From: Pseudomonadota bacterium
GTDB taxonomy: Bacteria; Desulfobacterota; Desulfovibrionia; Desulfovibrionales; Desulfovibrionaceae
Length of the DNA stretch: 14,178 nucleotides
Assembly: GCA_023411815.1 (NCBI GenBank)
Contig: JAEYOJ010000140.1
Span: forward strand, 1 to 14,178
Reading direction: 5' to 3'
Shown piece after piece: positions 14,159-14,178 of this stretch (position 1 is the stretch's first letter; the number at the start of each line of letters is the position of its first letter). The translations under genes and the position numbers were made by a program. Under the pieces are notes generated by a model. That model saw nothing but the letters and a program-made list of their open reading frames with translations, was not told where the DNA came from and searched no databases.

Positions 14159-14178
14159 AAAAATGGGGGGTCTGGGGG

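Noticed and set aside
14166..14178. G-rich run as a possible G-quadruplex
   Set aside because: Only two G tracts are visible before the window ends, so a four-tract structure cannot be shown.
1..14178. CRISPR array, SECIS element, prophage, toxin-antitoxin or defence cluster
   Set aside because: No regularly spaced repeats, no in-frame UGA interruption of a recognised selenoprotein, and no phage, toxin or nuclease gene was found on either strand.

Overview
The window looks like a chromosomal segment of a GC-rich sulfate-reducing deltaproteobacterium (Desulfovibrionaceae-like). This rests on the strongly GC-biased codons, on the presence of selB (selenocysteine decoding), and on a C5-A3-T4 / A4-G3-T3-C5 hairpin followed by a U-rich run upstream of selB. 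From memory, that hairpin resembles dispersed terminator-like elements of Desulfovibrio genomes. No species assignment is possible from the sequence alone.

Region 1-857 is AT-richer and accessory in character. It holds the N-terminal 19 codons of an insertion-sequence protein running off the left edge, a likely IS end, and frame-broken remnants with no convincing intact gene. At 858-1571 is an intact 237-residue protein of unknown function with a CxxC-x8-C cluster. Behind it lie a perfect 20-bp hairpin and a 51-codon single-helix membrane protein gene on the minus strand (1803-1958).

Region 1803-5596 is a minus-strand series, listed here in order of transcription: an AraC regulator fused to a GyrI-like ligand domain, a small cupin-like protein, a second AraC regulator with an N-terminal sensor cupin, a ten-helix EamA/DMT exporter 27 bp behind it, and the 51-residue membrane protein. 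The AraC-EamA pair is the most likely functional unit (ligand-controlled efflux).

Region 5770-7738 is on the plus strand: another 51-residue single-helix protein with a near-perfect Shine-Dalgarno sequence, a BASS-family sodium-coupled (or related) transporter, and a free-standing protein whose N-terminus matches the MshEN/GspE-N motif, a known c-di-GMP-binding fold.

Region 7816-13958 is housekeeping, on the minus strand apart from the tRNA: comEC (DNA uptake channel), murA (peptidoglycan precursor synthesis, with a clear terminator), tRNA-His(GTG) on the plus strand with its own promoter and terminator, and selB. The right end (13959-14178) is intergenic and contains two strong hairpins.

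I found no CRISPR array, prophage, toxin-antitoxin pair or defence system, and nothing that amounts to a clearly new multi-gene system. The most useful leads are the two overlooked small membrane proteins, the stand-alone MshEN-like protein, the unknown CxxC protein and the intergenic hairpins.
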